DNA from: Macrolepiota albuminosa
Taxonomy: Eukaryota > Basidiomycota > Agaricomycetes > Agaricales > Agaricaceae
NCBI GenBank assembly: GCA_027475525.1
Contig: JAMWFC010000117.1
Coordinates: forward strand, 2,714,183 to 2,778,182
DNA: 64,000 bases
Direction of reading: 5' to 3'
Shown here: positions 1 through 12,709 of the stretch, piece after piece
Layout: each line of letters starts with the position of its first letter
How positions within the stretch are numbered: the stretch's first letter is position 1
Made by a program: the position numbers and the translations under genes
The notes under the pieces: generated by a model
What the model was told of the DNA's origin: nothing
Database searches by the model: none
Seen by the model: only the letters and a program-made list of their open reading frames with translations

Positions 1-112
1 GTGACAAGAAGTGGTTTCTGGGTGGCATGCGCTGATTGTTCGGCTGATCCATACCAATAGGTGTGTTTGTCAAGGTAGGAAGAGTGGTGGTGCTTGTGTT
101 ACTTAGCGTCAA
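1..112 (-). CDS. Element B gag, N-terminal end (copy 1, truncated by window edge)
   Basis: The first 37 or so codons of the B gag run leftward off the window. Starts with MTLSNTSTTT and reaches the conserved RMPPRNHF box that is also present in the gag of element A. It is identical to 44049-44160, where the gene continues. Confidence 0.75.
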   Translation of the reverse strand, partial: MTLSNTSTTTLPTLTNTPIGMDQPNNQRMPPRNHFLS

Positions 113-440
113 TGTTGTAGGTACCGGCTCAGTTGGCTCTGAGTCGCTAGGTTCTGGCGATAATAGCCTGGATAACTCTTCTAGAGGAGTAAGCGACGTA
201 TAGTTTTTGCCTGCTAAGTACTCAAATGGTCAGGAAAAAGGGAAAAAGCTTTTGGCTAGGCTGTCTGGGGCAGCCTCAAGCTCCTGATCCAAAGTCTGTC
301 TTGGTAGCATGCCTGGTAAGTGTGGTGAGTCGGTGGTACTTGGTTCAAACACGCTCTCCAACAGGAGGTGGCGCTGTTGCTGGGCTCAAGTTTCTGGCAG
401 AATTCTGTTTCAGAAGAACCCTTCGCGGTGGGCTCCAAAA
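113..440 (-). other. Element B 5' leader with primer binding site (copy 1)
   Basis: This untranslated stretch lies between the 5' LTR and gag. The primer binding site is at 419-437, three bases inside the LTR, and is complementary to a tRNA 3' end that finishes GGGCTCCA. No convincing protein is encoded. Confidence 0.7.
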
Positions 441-1512
441 TGATGACGCCAACTGTGGTTGGATGCGCTGGACGTATACGCAGTAGAACGCCGTCTCCAG
501 TGCTTGGCGTGCGTAGTTGTAAGGAGTCCCAACAGGGTCCCGGTGTGCTTGAGTGGAGGTGGTAAAACGATGCGCTAGATTATAGCGCTTCGGGAGCTAC
601 CTGGGAGACGGGAAGTGTCGTAGTTTAAACAGAGATATTGAAGAAAAGACGAGTAGCGCAGCGTATTGTGCCCATAGGTGGCACCGTAAACAACGAAGAC
701 GAGATAGACAAGGCTAGTGCCTGACTTAGTGATGAAGTCAAAGGAAGCTAGTGCGATTGGAATGCTCAGTGTAACTGTCTGTGTGCAAGGGGTTATGATT
801 TGTTGTTATATACATGTAAAGTAGCTATTTTATATACTATGCGCTACCGTGTTTGCCAAGATACAAGTCCATCTGCGGTGCTACCTCCTAGTGCCTCTCC
901 TTGTGGTTTCCTCTAACAGCAACCTGTTAATGGTGACCTTTTGCACATGGATGACGGCAACCAACAGTGTTCTGACCCACGGCGACCAGCAGCGACTCTA
1001 TATTGGCTTAGAATTGCATGAGTCTGCTCACTTTTATTATAACTCCAATTGGCCAGGCTGTTTCGGGTATGGTCGGAAAATCCTTGACAGACGCCGTGAG
1101 TGCTAATGTCAGTGCTACACATTGTATTAGTTCCTGACAGGTCCAGATGTCGGATTTAAGTATATCTAGTGCCGCCGTCATTGATCCTTTTAGACTTCTG
1201 ATTGAAGTGCCTCGTCAAATGGCAGCGCCTGCTGCTGGCTCCTTCTGGAAGTGATTGAGGCTTAGTTAGAGTCCTCTCCCGCCATTGTGTTAGCGCTATA
1301 CGTTATGAGCCTCCTTTGTCCTTGGGATAGGTGAATGGAGTGTGCTGAAGGCTTGGTAGCTAGTGGTTAGGATAAATGTCTAAATCCTGTAGTAGGTTGC
1401 CAGAGCTAGGGCTGCTCTATATTCCCAACTGGTCGCTAGAGTCCTCAGTACGTCAAGTGTTGGTTGGCCTATAATGTCCCTTGATGCGCTCAGTCCAAGT
1501 AGAAGCCTATCA
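441..1512 (-). mobile_element. 5' LTR of element B (copy 1)
   Basis: A 1072-bp LTR bounded by TGATGACGCC and GCCTATCA. It is followed by CCGT at 1513-1516, which is the right half of the target-site duplication. It is identical to 44489-45560 and homologous to the left LTR at 31342-32490. Confidence 0.88.
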
Positions 1513-4122
1513 CCGTCACTCCCACTCGTGGCTGCAGTATGTGCAGCTCAAAGGTGGATGCGGGGTGTATACCCCTTCCTCGGGGCTCCCGGCTTTGCAG
1601 GGCAGTTGGTAGCGTAGTGGCCTGGTTGGCCACATGCAAAACAAGTCCCCGTCTGATCTGGTGGGTTGGCCGGCTTAAAGTCCGGCCTTGGTTTAGGACG
1701 TTCTCCGTCTGGCACCCACTCTGGGCGTGGGCAGCTCCGCCCTCGGTTTGCAGCGGGTTCTGCGTACTACAAACCGCGTGTTGCAGTCACGATCCAAATC
1801 AGCCTTTTTGGCCAAGAAGGTCCCCACATGCTGACCCCGTGAGGGTATCCCAGCAGGCGGTAGTCACCTGGTTCCCCCTTTGTGTCCACTCCGATGTTCG
1901 TAGTGGTTAGCAGTCTTAAGGGACTGCTCATACCTGATGGCATATGCCACAAACTCTTCCACATCATTGACTTCTGGGGACAGTCCGTCCTCACGTATCA
2001 GATAGTGGCGCATGTCTGCTGGAATGCCATCCAAGAATGTTTCGAGCATTGTATACCCGTCCGGATATACTGCCATATTCTGGGCATGGTTGTTAAGAGT
2101 ATCATAGAACCCTTGCACTCCCAACTTCTCAGTGTACTTGGCAGACTGGAAATCCTGCCTCGCATCCTGGAGCATTGAGGGGTGCACGAATCGATCGTAT
2201 AGTCCTGTAAGGACTCCTTTGAACGTCCAGTCATACTGGACATGGTTGACGTGCAGTACTGCCCATCGAAACCACCCCATGGCCTCTCCGGCCAAGAACT
2301 CAGGAAGAACGAAGATTCGTTCTCGTTCCATATGGTCACCTCCATATAAGCACATGGCGAGATGGATGCATACATCCATTGCCCAATCTTCCAAGTCGCT
2401 AAACTTGGACGTGCCTGTATAGGCGCGAATATGCCTACTGTCTGCTTTACGCAGCTTCACCCCGTCTGGTAACCGTAAGGTTACACCCAGGGCATCATTG
2501 ACTACTCGATGCAGGCAATCATGCATGGCTTCACGATGCATTCAAATGGCCTCCTGCTGACCTGGGGATTTAGTCACCAAATCAGCGGCCTGGGGAAGTG
2601 ACTTCTCTCATCCACCCTGCGGAGGATGTCCCGAGCCTCCTCAACTGTGGGCATAATTGCCCTTGTCTCGAGGAGTCGACCTAGGGCTGTCATCTCAGCC
2701 GTTACCAGAGGCATCACGTCTCGTGGTGCCATCTCAATCGAGGAAGTCTCCTCGATCATGATCGTTGCGCCGCCCTGGGACTGGAGAAGCTTGATTCTCC
2801 TGACTCCGCATGACGAATTGACGACGCATCTCGTCAATGGGCTTAGTGCCCTCGAATACAATGCCCTGATCATTGATAAGGGACTGTCCCTTAATTCTGA
2901 GGTTGCCATTGCACATACGTTGATACGCGACTCTGTCGCTCAACGTTTCCGCCATGGGCACGCACGGCATCACAGATGCCTCGCTCTCCATCTTGAGCAT
3001 GGTACTATTGTGCCCATCCAGACCTGACATATCTGTCCTAAGGTCTTGGTTACGCATGTGTGGGGGCTCCTCACACCACCCTTGTCCTGCTGGAGTATAG
3101 AAAGTACTCACTGGTCTTACTTCGGGCACTTCCTGTGCCTGTGCTAGTGCCTCCACTAGCTTGATTCTGACGTCTTGATTGCACTGTGCCGAGCATTCCT
3201 CGGACATGTGGCTCCAGGGGGTCGAGGCCTCCGATTGCCATGTGGCCTTCCGCTGCACATATATTTGCAGCTCAATAGTAAGCACTCTCACCATCAAATC
3301 AGTATACTTTGTACTGAATACATTGGGCACTTCGTGCCCTTGTTGCCTAAGTGCTACTATATGTGCTGACGCATAGCGCTCGAGTCGCGCTTGGATGGTG
3401 TATTTCATCACCTCTGGGTGCAAGTCCCAGAACACCCCCAAGCGCATGGTGCACGCCGTTTTCAGCCGCTGCTCCTCTGCTCCGGCATCATCATCACTTG
3501 ACAACTCAATCACCTCCTCTGGAAGCTCTACAACCTCTGGAGCTTCCTCCACTGCTGGTGTGCACGGGAATTGGTTTTCTGTGTGGGATACTTCTGGACT
3601 TGCAGCCTCCTCTGGTACCTCTTCTATGCGGGCTTCCGCTATCTTAGAAGGCATTGAGCCCGCTGTGGACCGCCTGGTCCCACTACTCCGGCTCGGAGGG
3701 AGAGCTCTCCCAGTCCGTACTGATGACTCAGTGTCTCCTGGGGCGCCATAGGCGCCTGTTGACTGTCGGCCGTCCTCAGGGGGCCCTTTCAAAGCTAATC
3801 GGCTAGACCGTCGCAGTCCTCCTGGCAACTGCATAACTGGGGGAGTTAATCCCCCTGGCATCTTGTCCTGGAGACGTTGCTGACCGTCCTGCTGTGAGCT
3901 TTCAGCTCTCTGGGCCTCGCTTTCATTCCCAGCCAGGTCAGTGCTCCGACCTCCGTCTTGAGCCTTAGGTCTTGCCTGACCCGCATTGGACGCTGACATG
4001 TCCTGGGTGTCTGCTGGGTCTCCCCATAGGTCATGGGCATTCCGCCCACCGTCAGTGGAAACTGCAGGTATGGGATTACTTATTGATTCCCTGTTTGAAA
4101 TTTGCATGGTGTGGCTGTGCAA
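1513..4122 (-). pseudogene. Element C2 gag (copy 1), degenerate
   Basis: Copy of 45561-48170. Two main open stretches are visible: 4122-2734, an acidic and low-complexity N-terminal region, and 2541-1864, the core capsid-like region. The zinc knuckle of type CX2CX4HX4C is near 1600-1660. In-frame TGA codons at 2734 and 1864 replace CGA codons that survive in C1. Element B is inserted at its left edge. Confidence 0.8.
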
Positions 4123-4201
4123 GAAGTTCGAGAAGCTGATAGAGTTCTGTCAATGAACTCAGCGACTGACGTCGGGTACTAGGCAATAGATCCTAGCTGG
4201 C

Positions 4202-4439
4202 TGTAACGAAGTTACAAAGGTTAGAGAGCTTAGTGTGCACACACGACACTGAATCAGACCAGACCGGTCTATTGGCAATGTAGTGTACACAAAGATAAGC
4301 TGCTTTGTAAGCAGCTGGTAAACTAATTTATATAGTAATGTAAATTAATATTATATTATAATAAATATAATATAATAGTATCTACTGTAAGGTAAGTAAA
4401 GCTATGTGGCCAACGCCACATAGCGGACTACGCTACACA
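4202..4439 (-). mobile_element. C-family LTR shared by C1 and C2 (copy 1)
   Basis: A 238-bp LTR from TGTAACGAAG to GCTACACA, identical to 48250-48487. A purine tract (GGGGGG on the minus strand) lies directly beside its right end, and the gag leader of C2 begins at its left end. It contains a TATATAAA-like box in minus orientation around 4330. Confidence 0.82.
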
Positions 4440-4482
4440 CCCCCCAATCAGACCGAGCTACGGTCTTGAGATAATACGACGG

Positions 4483-7400
4483 TCATGCCGTTGGTAAGTC
4501 AGGGACGGGGGCAATGGGAGAGTCCCCAGGCTCCCGGAATAGATCGGCAGTCGCGTCGTCCATATCGTAGTCGAGGAGTTCATTTTCGGGTGCGGGCACG
4601 TAGGAAGTACCCGAAGGCCCTGCTACTGGCAGGGAATCGTCATAGTCCCGGAGGGGGGACAGTGTGAGATTGGGGTCGATGGTCGACTCCGGGACAGGTG
4701 GTTGGGGATCAGGCAGATCCCCGGTGTCGGACGGGTACTGGCGCGTCCAGATTTTGTGGGCATGAATGTCTTGCTCGATGGAGAGGTACATCCCCTTGGC
4801 GAGCGCGTTGTCGTATGCACGACAACTGTCCTGCTGCTGGAGCATCAGGCGTTGGGGATCGCCAATGGTGGCCTCGCGCCACCCATCCCACTGAGGGATG
4901 GACTGGGGTGTACCGTAGTGGTCGAGGCGTTGTAGCCTCTCGTCGTCGATAGCAGCCGCCTCGTTGTAGAGCCAGCTGTCGCTGAAGAATAGATGGGCCA
5001 AGTAGGTGACCCCATAAGTGTACGCGTGGTCAGCCCAGCTGACCGGAATTTGATTGTGAAGAAGGACACGTAACGCGTCCGAAGTGGTGAATACGGAAGC
5101 TGACGCTTCCGGGATGTCCACAGCCCGAACCTCGAAGGTAGGGTCGTCGGCGTGGAGAGGCTCGAAGGCTTGCCCCGTGGCCGCCTCGTACTCAGCCACG
5201 GCCTCTTTGTAGAGGCCTGGCCTGGCGAAGACGTAGGCCAGGTACTTGTATACCGTGGCCTTGGAGGGGCAGCTGGCGCTGAGGGCGCGTACAAGCGCAA
5301 ACCCAAAGAGGCTGCGCCAATGAATGCGCATGGCTCGGTCCATGGCCAGACCGGTCCACACGTTGGACGTTCCAGGGCGTCCATAGAGGAGGGCATATGA
5401 GCCCAGGTAGTCCAAAGCAAATGGTTGCTTTGGATCAGGGGGGGTAAGGCCGACAAAGGCAATTTTCCCTCCCTCTTTGCGGCGATAGAGCTGCGATGGC
5501 ACAATCATTTGCGGGACGTTTTCCCGCTTCTCTGGACTCGCGAAGGGTACCGCGATAGTCCTATACTCGACCTCGTCAAGTAAATGAGACATAGCTCTGT
5601 CTCGGGCCATAGGGTGGCAGTTGAGCGCCACCCGCTTGAATTCGTTGAGCAAGAGGTAGCCCAACTGACGCTGACAAAGCGGCGTAAACTGGTTGTTAAC
5701 CAGTGCGTGAAGTCTGCGGACTTCTCGAGGACTGCGGGGAAACCCGCGAGGTGCAACTTGGTACACCTTACTGTTGTGGGGCGTCGCGGCGGCGTTGCCC
5801 TGTTTATCGTCCTCGAAGGACCTGGCTGTGCGGGCTTCTTGCCCGACGAAGATGGTATTGGTCATTGGCGACCAATAGAATTGGGGAGCCAACCCCGCGC
5901 CAAAGAATGAGTTCTGGCGCTCAATAGTGTGATCACGGTAGATCACCACACTGAGCGCATCAGGGATGCGCCCGGTTTCGTCCTCAAGGAGGGCGGCCCC
6001 TCGTTTGGCGCTGTTCTGCGCCCAACGCTCCATCTTGGCTCGTTGATTGCTGTTGCGCCGTTCGCATGCCATACGTTGTGCCGCCGTCTCGTGCAGCACT
6101 GGGGATTCCATACGAGCCTCTTCAGGCTTCTCATACCAATTGTCATCGGAGGGCGGGGAAGGCAGCCTCTCCGGCTCTGACTTCTCAGATCGTGGGTCCA
6201 TTGCCCACACACACCGCGGAAGTCGGGCTGGCAGGCCCTCTACCAGTATAGCAGGTAAAAAGGGGATGTTAGCCCCTGGGGCCCCTTTCGGGGCATCCTT
6301 GGGGAAGTGCACGTTGACGTAGGCGCGCCCTTCCGGTTGCTTACCCCGACGATCCTTTCGGGGTTGTGAGGCCTTGGCCTCAGTGGGGCGTGTGCTCACG
6401 CCCCTGGAACTCTGCTCCCCAGAGTACGTGGTGGATACCACGGATACTGGTCGCGAAGACGCGACCTCAGACGTGCCGCTGGCGAGGCACTGGATAAGCC
6501 AGGGGGCGGCTGGAGCAGGAACATCTTCATAGGGGAGGATGTCCCATCCTAGACCGGCCTCCCGGCTGGGGGCAGCAACGCTCGACTTAATCGAGCGGGA
6601 GGGCGCGTCCTCCACTCCTTGCCGACGCGCCCTTTTGCTGGAGTCGGTGTCCCGACTCGGGGGTGTAGTCTGCCGCTTACGAGCGGCCGAAAGGGCAAGG
6701 AGATCAGTTTTGCGCTGAGCGCGCATATGATCCATGTCGTCCATCATCCGGCAGATGAGGACGACTGCCTCCGCATCGCGGAGGAATGATGACTCTGCGG
6801 GTACATCGTACCCGTTATCTCCCAGACGTTGGAGAAGGGTAGCCAGGACTAAGTCCTGGCTGTGAGTGGGCTCGACAGCCCGTGCTTTTCCTTTGTCACG
6901 TCGAGGACGAGAAGGGTAGCCAGGACTAAGTCCTGGCTGTGAGTGGGCTCGACAGCCCGTGCTTTTCCTTTGTCACGTCGAGGACGTGACTCTTCTTCTG
7001 AGCTGGGCTCGGATTGGTGCGGCATTTCCAGCCGCTGTAGCAAGGAGAGCTTGGCCAAGCTCTCCATCGGCGCATCAGCCGATGAACTGATGCTCCGTTC
7101 TGTATTGAGAGTTTCTGTACTCTCAATGGCCGCGGTGGCCTGCACGAGGGATGCTTTGCGTCCCTCTAGATTGTCAATTGGTGCTGTGGTCGACAGGGAA
7201 ATCGACCGGCCTCCCTTGGCTTGCGACTCATGCAAGTCGCTGTACTGGGGCATTGCGCCCCAAGCCCCCATCCAAGCCGGGGGGTACGGCATCATTACGG
7301 GCACACCACCCATCCCAGGGTAGTGCGCCGGGGCGGTAAACTGGGGAAAAGGATGTGTCCCCAGTTGCCCTGTTGCTGGTACGGGGGCAAGCTGCCTCCA

Positions 7401-7798
7401 TGCCAACGCTGCTTGGGGGCTGACTAGCCCCCCGTAGGCCTGTTGCTGGAATTGGCCCTCGGTGTGATGTGGCGCATAAGCGCCTGGTGCTGGTTGTTGG
7501 GGCTGATAGCCGCCCACAGGTGCGTTCTGGGGCATGAAGTTGCCCTGCATGGTTTGAAGTGGCGGATAGCCACTGATCACTGGCTGCTGCGGCAGGTAGC
7601 CCACCGCTGGTAGTTGCTGCTGCTGTGGGAAGCCCACAGCTGGTTGCGATTGTCCCCACTGGGGCGCATTTTGGGTCAGCGGGGGAGCCATCTGCCCCCC
7701 CCTTCAGCCAACGGTAAGACCGACGGCGTACTCTCAAACTGCTGCTGCTGTAGCTGCTGCTGCTGCTGGTCACTCAAGTCCACGGGCATGCTGTCCAT
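4483..7798 (-). pseudogene. C1 downstream ORF3 (copy 1), split by junction artefact
   Basis: Copy of 48531-51846. It appears as two open stretches, 7691-6849 (proline/glutamine-rich) and 6747-4483 (754 residues). They are separated only by the 77-bp duplication at 6832-6985. A likely true start at 7798 is followed by glutamine runs, and then by a frame break in a run of eight C at 7695-7702. Confidence 0.75.
6832..6985. repeat. 77-bp tandem duplication, probable assembly junction
   Basis: Two perfect adjacent copies, 6832-6908 and 6909-6985. The duplication shifts the frame of ORF3. Removing one copy would make the two ORF3 pieces contiguous. Confidence 0.93.
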
Positions 7799-7900
7799 GG
7801 TTGGGGAAAAAAGCGAAAAAGAAATTTCGCCTTTTAAGATGTGTTTCAGCCACAGTTGCTGACCAACTCAGCCAAGCCGCGATCGGCACTGCCGATCAAA

Positions 7901-8425
7901 TTAAGCGCCGGCACGCTTACTTAATTGATGTGGGCGCTTAACGCCCTTCAACTCCAAATAACGGTCAAGTGCCGCTAACTTGGAGCAATGGGAGTGTGGC
8001 TCCCATGTTGTGTCCCCCAGGGACCATCGTACTTCAAACTCGAGCGTGTTACGCTCAGTCCACCGGTGCCCAATTATGCACTCGACGAACCATTTGTCAT
8101 CGTCTCGAGCCCCAAAATCATAGGGGCCCGGGGTTGCCCTGTTAGGGAACAGCGCATCGTCAGACGCGCTGTACGGTCGCAACAGCAACACATGAAACTT
8201 AGGAACGATGTGTCGTTCCTGTAATGCCAAAGGCAACTCCAGCACGTAGTTGGAGGTACTTGGCTCTGCGTCTAGGATGCGGTATGGGCCTACCCATTTT
8301 GGGCAGAGTTTACTCGCCCGTCCCTTTGGGAGCCTCAGATTACGTGTTGATAGGTATACCAACGCTCCTACTGCTATTGGCGGATCTGCTCGCCTACGGT
8401 GATTGGCGTTTTTTGCCTGAAAGAC
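7901..8425 (-). CDS. C1 integrase C-terminus and chromodomain (copy 1)
   Basis: Identical to 51949-52473. Carries the GPYRI/PKFHVLLLRPY integrase tail and then a chromodomain with the EVRW and TTWEPHSH segments. It ends in TAA at 7901. It is cut off from the integrase core by an in-frame TGA at 8426. Confidence 0.82.
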   Translation of the reverse strand, partial: VFQAKNANHRRRADPPIAVGALVYLSTRNLRLPKGRASKLCPKWVGPYRILDAEPSTSNYVLELPLALQERHIVPKFHVLLLRPYSASDDALFPNRATPGPYDFGARDDDKWFVECIIGHRWTERNTLEFEVRWSLGDTTWEPHSHCSKLAALDRYLELKGVKRPHQLSKRAGA

Positions 8426-9667
8426 TCACGCCTCTATGATGGCGTCATGCGCTGCCGCTATGTTCTCCAGGGCCTGCCTGGCGAACTCAACAACTCCGCG
8501 GTGAGCCACTGTGTCAGCACGAACTTCGTGCAGCATGGAGGGCAAGTACCCTCCGTTGAGTTCAAAGGGCGCATACCCTGTGGTATCCGAGATACTCGCA
8601 TTAATTGCAAACTCAGTGAGTGGACACCAGTCCACCCAGTCCCATTGGTCCAGGCGAACAACTGCCCTCAAAATCTGACCTATACTGCGGTTAGCCCGCT
8701 CTGTCTGCCCATCCGTTTGAGGATGGAAGGACGTCGACATGAGGAGTCGCGCTCCTAGCAGTTTGTGGAGTTCTCTCCACCATTGAGACGTGAACTTTGA
8801 GTCACGATCGCTCACAATGGTGCTAGGCAGCCCATGCAGCCTAATGATCTCCCTCAGGTAGATCCACGACAGCTCCTTAGCCATCATCGTAGTTCGCACC
8901 GGTATGAGGTGCACCATGCTCGTCATGCGGCATATGACTACCCAGAGGTAATCGAACCCTCTGGACTCGGGAAAGGGACCTACGAAGTCCATTCCAATTG
9001 AGTCCCAGGGTTTCACCGGCACAGGTAGCTGGTGTAGCTTCCTGGGAGGGGATCCAGGGGGCAACTTTGCCCTCTGACACGCTGCGGTTTCACCGGCACG
9101 GGTAGCTGGTGTAGCTTCCTGGGAGGGGATCCAGGGGGCAACTTTGCCCTCTGACACGCTGCACATGACGCGCAAAACTTAGTCACTTCCTGGGCCATAC
9201 GTGGCCACCAGTACCATCTCCGGATGTAGCCCAACGTCCGGGCGGCACCAAAGTGCCCCACCAGGGCATGGGCCTGGTCCAAGACCCACGTAACAATGGT
9301 ACGCGTACGGGGGAGGCATACCACTGCCACCCCTTGACGGTTCTCCGTCGTGATGAGTCCACCAGGCTCATGCCTGAACCGAGGATGGTTGTCAGGATTG
9401 GCGATTATCTCGGCGAAGAGAGAATCATCGCCATAATCCTGCACCACCTCCTGCCAGAAGTCGTCATTGCCCAGGCTAGGAGGCTGGGATGAAGGCAATT
9501 TGCCTTTGAGCATCTCCGCAAGCGTAATGGGTACATCGTGGCACTCGTGCTCCCTAGTGGACGCTGGATCCACGGCTTCATGCTCCTTGAGCAACTGGGC
9601 GACTACATCCTGCTCTTCACGCTGCTCTCTGAGGTGAGTGCTTCGCCTCCGTTCATCATCACGCATG
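8426..9667 (-). pseudogene. C1 integrase core (copy 1), split by junction artefact
   Basis: Identical to 52474-53715. It contains the HHCC zinc-binding region and the DDE residues, in MDFVGP, VSDRDSKF and TDGQTERANR. The two overlapping open stretches 9684-9013 and 9175-8426 are in different frames only because of the duplication at 9010-9163. Confidence 0.85.
9010..9163. repeat. 77-bp tandem duplication, near-perfect
   Basis: Copies 9010-9086 and 9087-9163 differ at one internal base (9023/9100) and at the last base. It interrupts the integrase frame. Confidence 0.9.
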
Positions 9668-9671
9668 GCGC

Positions 9672-10782
9672 TGATGACGCCCAAATTGCGCTAAGGTGCA
9701 CTATCACTAGTACAGCTACTTAGTCAATATAGCTTTGGACGCGCTAAGTATGGGAGAGAGTCCCGGACAGGTCCCAGAGAACGCACAGTAGGCAAGAGGT
9801 TGGTGGTAAGGAAAAGGGGAGATTGGCGCTTATTTAAGGCCCAAAAATGCGGCAAGAGTATGCTAAAAATCACCAATAAAAGGTGCTAAGAGGCGCGGGA
9901 AAGAGTCGCCAAGGAAAGGCGCTAAGGAGCGCGGGAGAGAGTCGCCAAGGAAAGGCGCTAAGGAGCGCGAGAGAGAGTCGCCAAGAAAAGGCGCTAAGGA
10001 GCGCGAGAGAGAGTCGCCAAGAAAAGGCGCTAAGGAGCGCGAGAGAGAGTCGCCAAGGAAAGGCGCTAAGAGACACTGTAAAGGGGTCACTAAGAGGCGC
10101 TAAGTGTTAGCACCTAAAAGAGATGATAAAATGACGAGATTGCTTAGCAGATCTAAGCGCAAATGCCTTGCCGTAGTTGCAAGACACTAAGAGATTGCAG
10201 ACAGAAAGGGTGAGAGAGAACTAAAGCAGAGTCCCCTTGCCGACACGGTCAACAAAAAGGTAGTCTGTTGCGTAGGGTGACCAAAATGTTGGGATACAAT
10301 CCCTACTGCCAAATTGATTGAGTACTACTAACAAAAAGTAAGTATTTATATGTAAGTAAATGCCCTGAATTAAACTATATGGTGAAAAAGGTCCACAATC
10401 ATGCTGTCGTTCTGAGTCGGCAAGAAGCTAAGCGACGTCAGGTGCTAAGGTGAAACTCCAAGCTGCCTGTCATAAAATACTTCATCATTCCTGCTGCCAC
10501 CGGCTAAGAGCATCATGGGTGCCAAGTGTCTGTGTCCGTGTACGGCCCTGAAGGGTGAGTGGCAAGGTGCGGCAAGGTGTCAAGAGGAGTGCTAAGAATA
10601 GATGGTGCCATAAAGAGTGGTCCTGGAGTAATTAGAGGCTCCAGCTGCGAGTTATTAACATAAAAATATGCAAAAATTAGCCCCTGGAGCGCTAAGACGT
10701 GCCGCTCCTGGTGGTTCCAGTGTGCCAATGTGAGGTGCTTGTGTTGGCGCTATCCATGGTCATCTATAATGGGAGCTCATCA
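9672..10782. mobile_element. E-family solo LTR in C1 pol (copy 1)
   Basis: A 1111-bp LTR from TGATGACGCC to GCTCATCA, flanked by the 4-bp duplication GCGC at 9668-9671 and 10783-10786. Removing it with one GCGC leaves the C1 RNase H to integrase frame uninterrupted. No internal genes are present, so it is a solo LTR. It shares segments with the LTR of element A. Confidence 0.88.
9905..10084. repeat. 36-bp minisatellite inside the E LTR (copy 1)
   Basis: Five units start at 9905, 9941, 9977, 10013 and 10049, each of the form GTCGCCAAGGAAAGGCGC followed by TAAGGAGCGCGAGAGAGA. Degenerate partial units flank the array. Both strands stay open in several frames only because 36 is a multiple of three. 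Confidence 0.95.
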
Positions 10783-10786
10783 GCGC

Positions 10787-12709
10787 GTACTTCCAGGACA
10801 TGCTCCCTGAGCTCCTGGTATCGGTGGAGAGGTAAATCCTCTTCATCAGGGTCTATGCGGCAGTCTGCCTGCACATACTCATGAGGCTCGTGAGCCTCCC
10901 CGACTACATCACTCTCAAAGTAGCGTGACAAGCAGTCTGCCACTTTGTTGAGTTCACCTTTAACATAGGTGATGTCGAACTGGTATCTCGACATGTAGTC
11001 TATCCACCGTCGCTGACGCGGCGACAAGTTCACCTGAGTTTTAAAGAACTCAAGGGCTTTGTGGTCCGTTATGATGTGGATGGGATATCCCATCAGCTTA
11101 TCCTCCCACTTGAGGAGGGCCTTGAGTATGGCAAGAGTCTCCAGCTCATGCACCGCATAGTTTTGCTGGGCCGTCGTAAACTTCTTCGACATGAACCCTG
11201 CTGGGCGGCACGTCTGCCAGCTGCTTCCCTGGCCGTACATGGCTCCGACGCCTGTCTTGGACGCGTCGCAAATGAGCCATATTGGCTCGTCCCGTCTAGG
11301 GTCGATTGGTTGAATCACCGGAGTCTTCGTACAGATCCGTTTGACCATCTCGAAGCACCGCTGGTGCAACGGCCTCCAATTGAACGGTGATCCGTTCTGC
11401 GTCATGGCCATAAGTGGCCCAGTATAGGCTGTGACATCAGGCAAGAAGCTCGATATGTAGTTGACAAGGCCAACAAATTGTTGGATGTCATTGTAGTTTT
11501 GGGGCGTGCGCCACTCCCAAATACGATCGAGCTTGTCCTGATCAGGGTGGATACCCCGCTCATCTATGACATGCCCTAGGCAGTCTATACTCTGAGCGTA
11601 GAGCTCACATTTTTTCCACTTCAAGTACAACTTGTATTTGCGCAGTCGTTCGAATACGACTCTGAGGTGCTGCTCATGCTCCTCCATGGTATCCAAGTAG
11701 ATGAATATGTCATCTAAGTAGACGTGCATGAAACGTCCTATTACGTCTCGGAAGATAGAGGTCATTAGCCTCTGGAAAGTTGCTGGAGCATTGCAGTCTC
11801 CAATCTGCATTATATTGCTCGTAAATGTACCCATGATCGACGCAAATACGGTCTTGGGTACGTCCTCGGTGTGAATGCGCACCTGCTCGTAGGCGTCAGT
11901 AAGGTCAATCTTTGAGCGATACTTCGCCCGAGCCACGTCTTCCCAGATCACCTCTTGATCTGGTAAAGGAGTTACATCCTTTATGGTATTGTCATTGCGC
12001 TGACGCGCATCAAGAGCTGTTCGAAGGGTTCCATCCTTCTTCGGGATGCACAATAACGGTGCAGCTTGAGCGGTGGTGCATGGGGACCACCATTGAGCAT
12101 TCAAATAGCGATTAGTCTTATCGCGTAGTTGCTCCTGGAGGGCGTGCGGGTGGTGCATGGGGACCACCATTGAGCATTCAAATAGCGATTAGTCTTATCG
12201 CGTAGTTGCTCCTGGAGGGCGTGCGGACAGCGCAGCAAGTGGTACTTATACTGCTTGTTCTCGTCTATGAGATTAATCTCATGGTTCACCTCCCGCCATG
12301 GTGGGAGCTCCTCCTTGGTCCCATTGACCATGTCGGCAAATTCTTCTTGCCATTGCTGATGCAACCGAGGAATATCTTCCTCACAAAGGCTTGTCGCCTT
12401 CTGTTTCCCCTTCATGCGTACCGGGGGAAGTACTTCCACCGTCTCTGAGGGTGGCCGAGGCGGCGGTGCATACTGCTTGCGCAGTGCAAGCACCCGATTG
12501 ACACTGTCATCAGGTATATGTAGTCTCAGCGGGGCACCCGCTGCCGCTGCCTTATAAGCCACAAGGCTTCTTCCTTCACGTACAAGCGAGTACGCTACGG
12601 ATACCTCGTCCGGGGCTGGCTGGCGATACGCTGGTTTGACGGTCATCCGTCTCTGGTGCGCATTTTGCGCACACGTGGCTGCCACCAGCTCGTTCCACTC
12701 TTGCGGCAT
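10787..12709 (-). pseudogene. C1 reverse transcriptase and RNase H (copy 1)
   Basis: Identical to 54835-56757. The RT box is VYLDDIFIY, and the RNase H acidic residues are in CDASKTG, ELETLA and TDHKALE. The frame is broken by the 77-bp duplication at 12072-12225 and by the solo LTR at the downstream end. Confidence 0.88.
12072..12225. repeat. 77-bp tandem duplication, perfect
   Basis: Copies 12072-12148 and 12149-12225 are identical. They lie at the start of the RT domain and put its N-terminal and catalytic parts in different frames. Confidence 0.93.

Noticed and set aside
226..1106. Several 60-86 codon frames in the B leader and LTR
   Set aside because: They lie in LTR and leader sequence, match no element protein, and are not conserved between the two B LTRs.
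6832..6985. Reading the 77-bp repeats as target-site duplications or functional tandem motifs
   Set aside because: Gypsy duplications are 4-6 bp. These have unrelated sequences, one exact length, and no insertion between the copies.
7228..7773. Serine-rich minus-strand frame starting with SSSSSYSSSS
   Set aside because: It is the shifted reading of the poly-Gln CAG runs and P/Q-rich ORF3. The frame with glutamine runs joins the conserved protein better.
9905..10084. A regular 36-bp repeat array that could look like a CRISPR array
   Set aside because: The units are contiguous, with no unique spacers, and lie inside an LTR of a eukaryotic retrotransposon.
9672..10782. Treating the insertion in C1 pol as an ordinary spacer between genes
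   Set aside because: It has TG..CA inverted ends and GCGC duplications, and its removal restores one frame, so it is a solo LTR.
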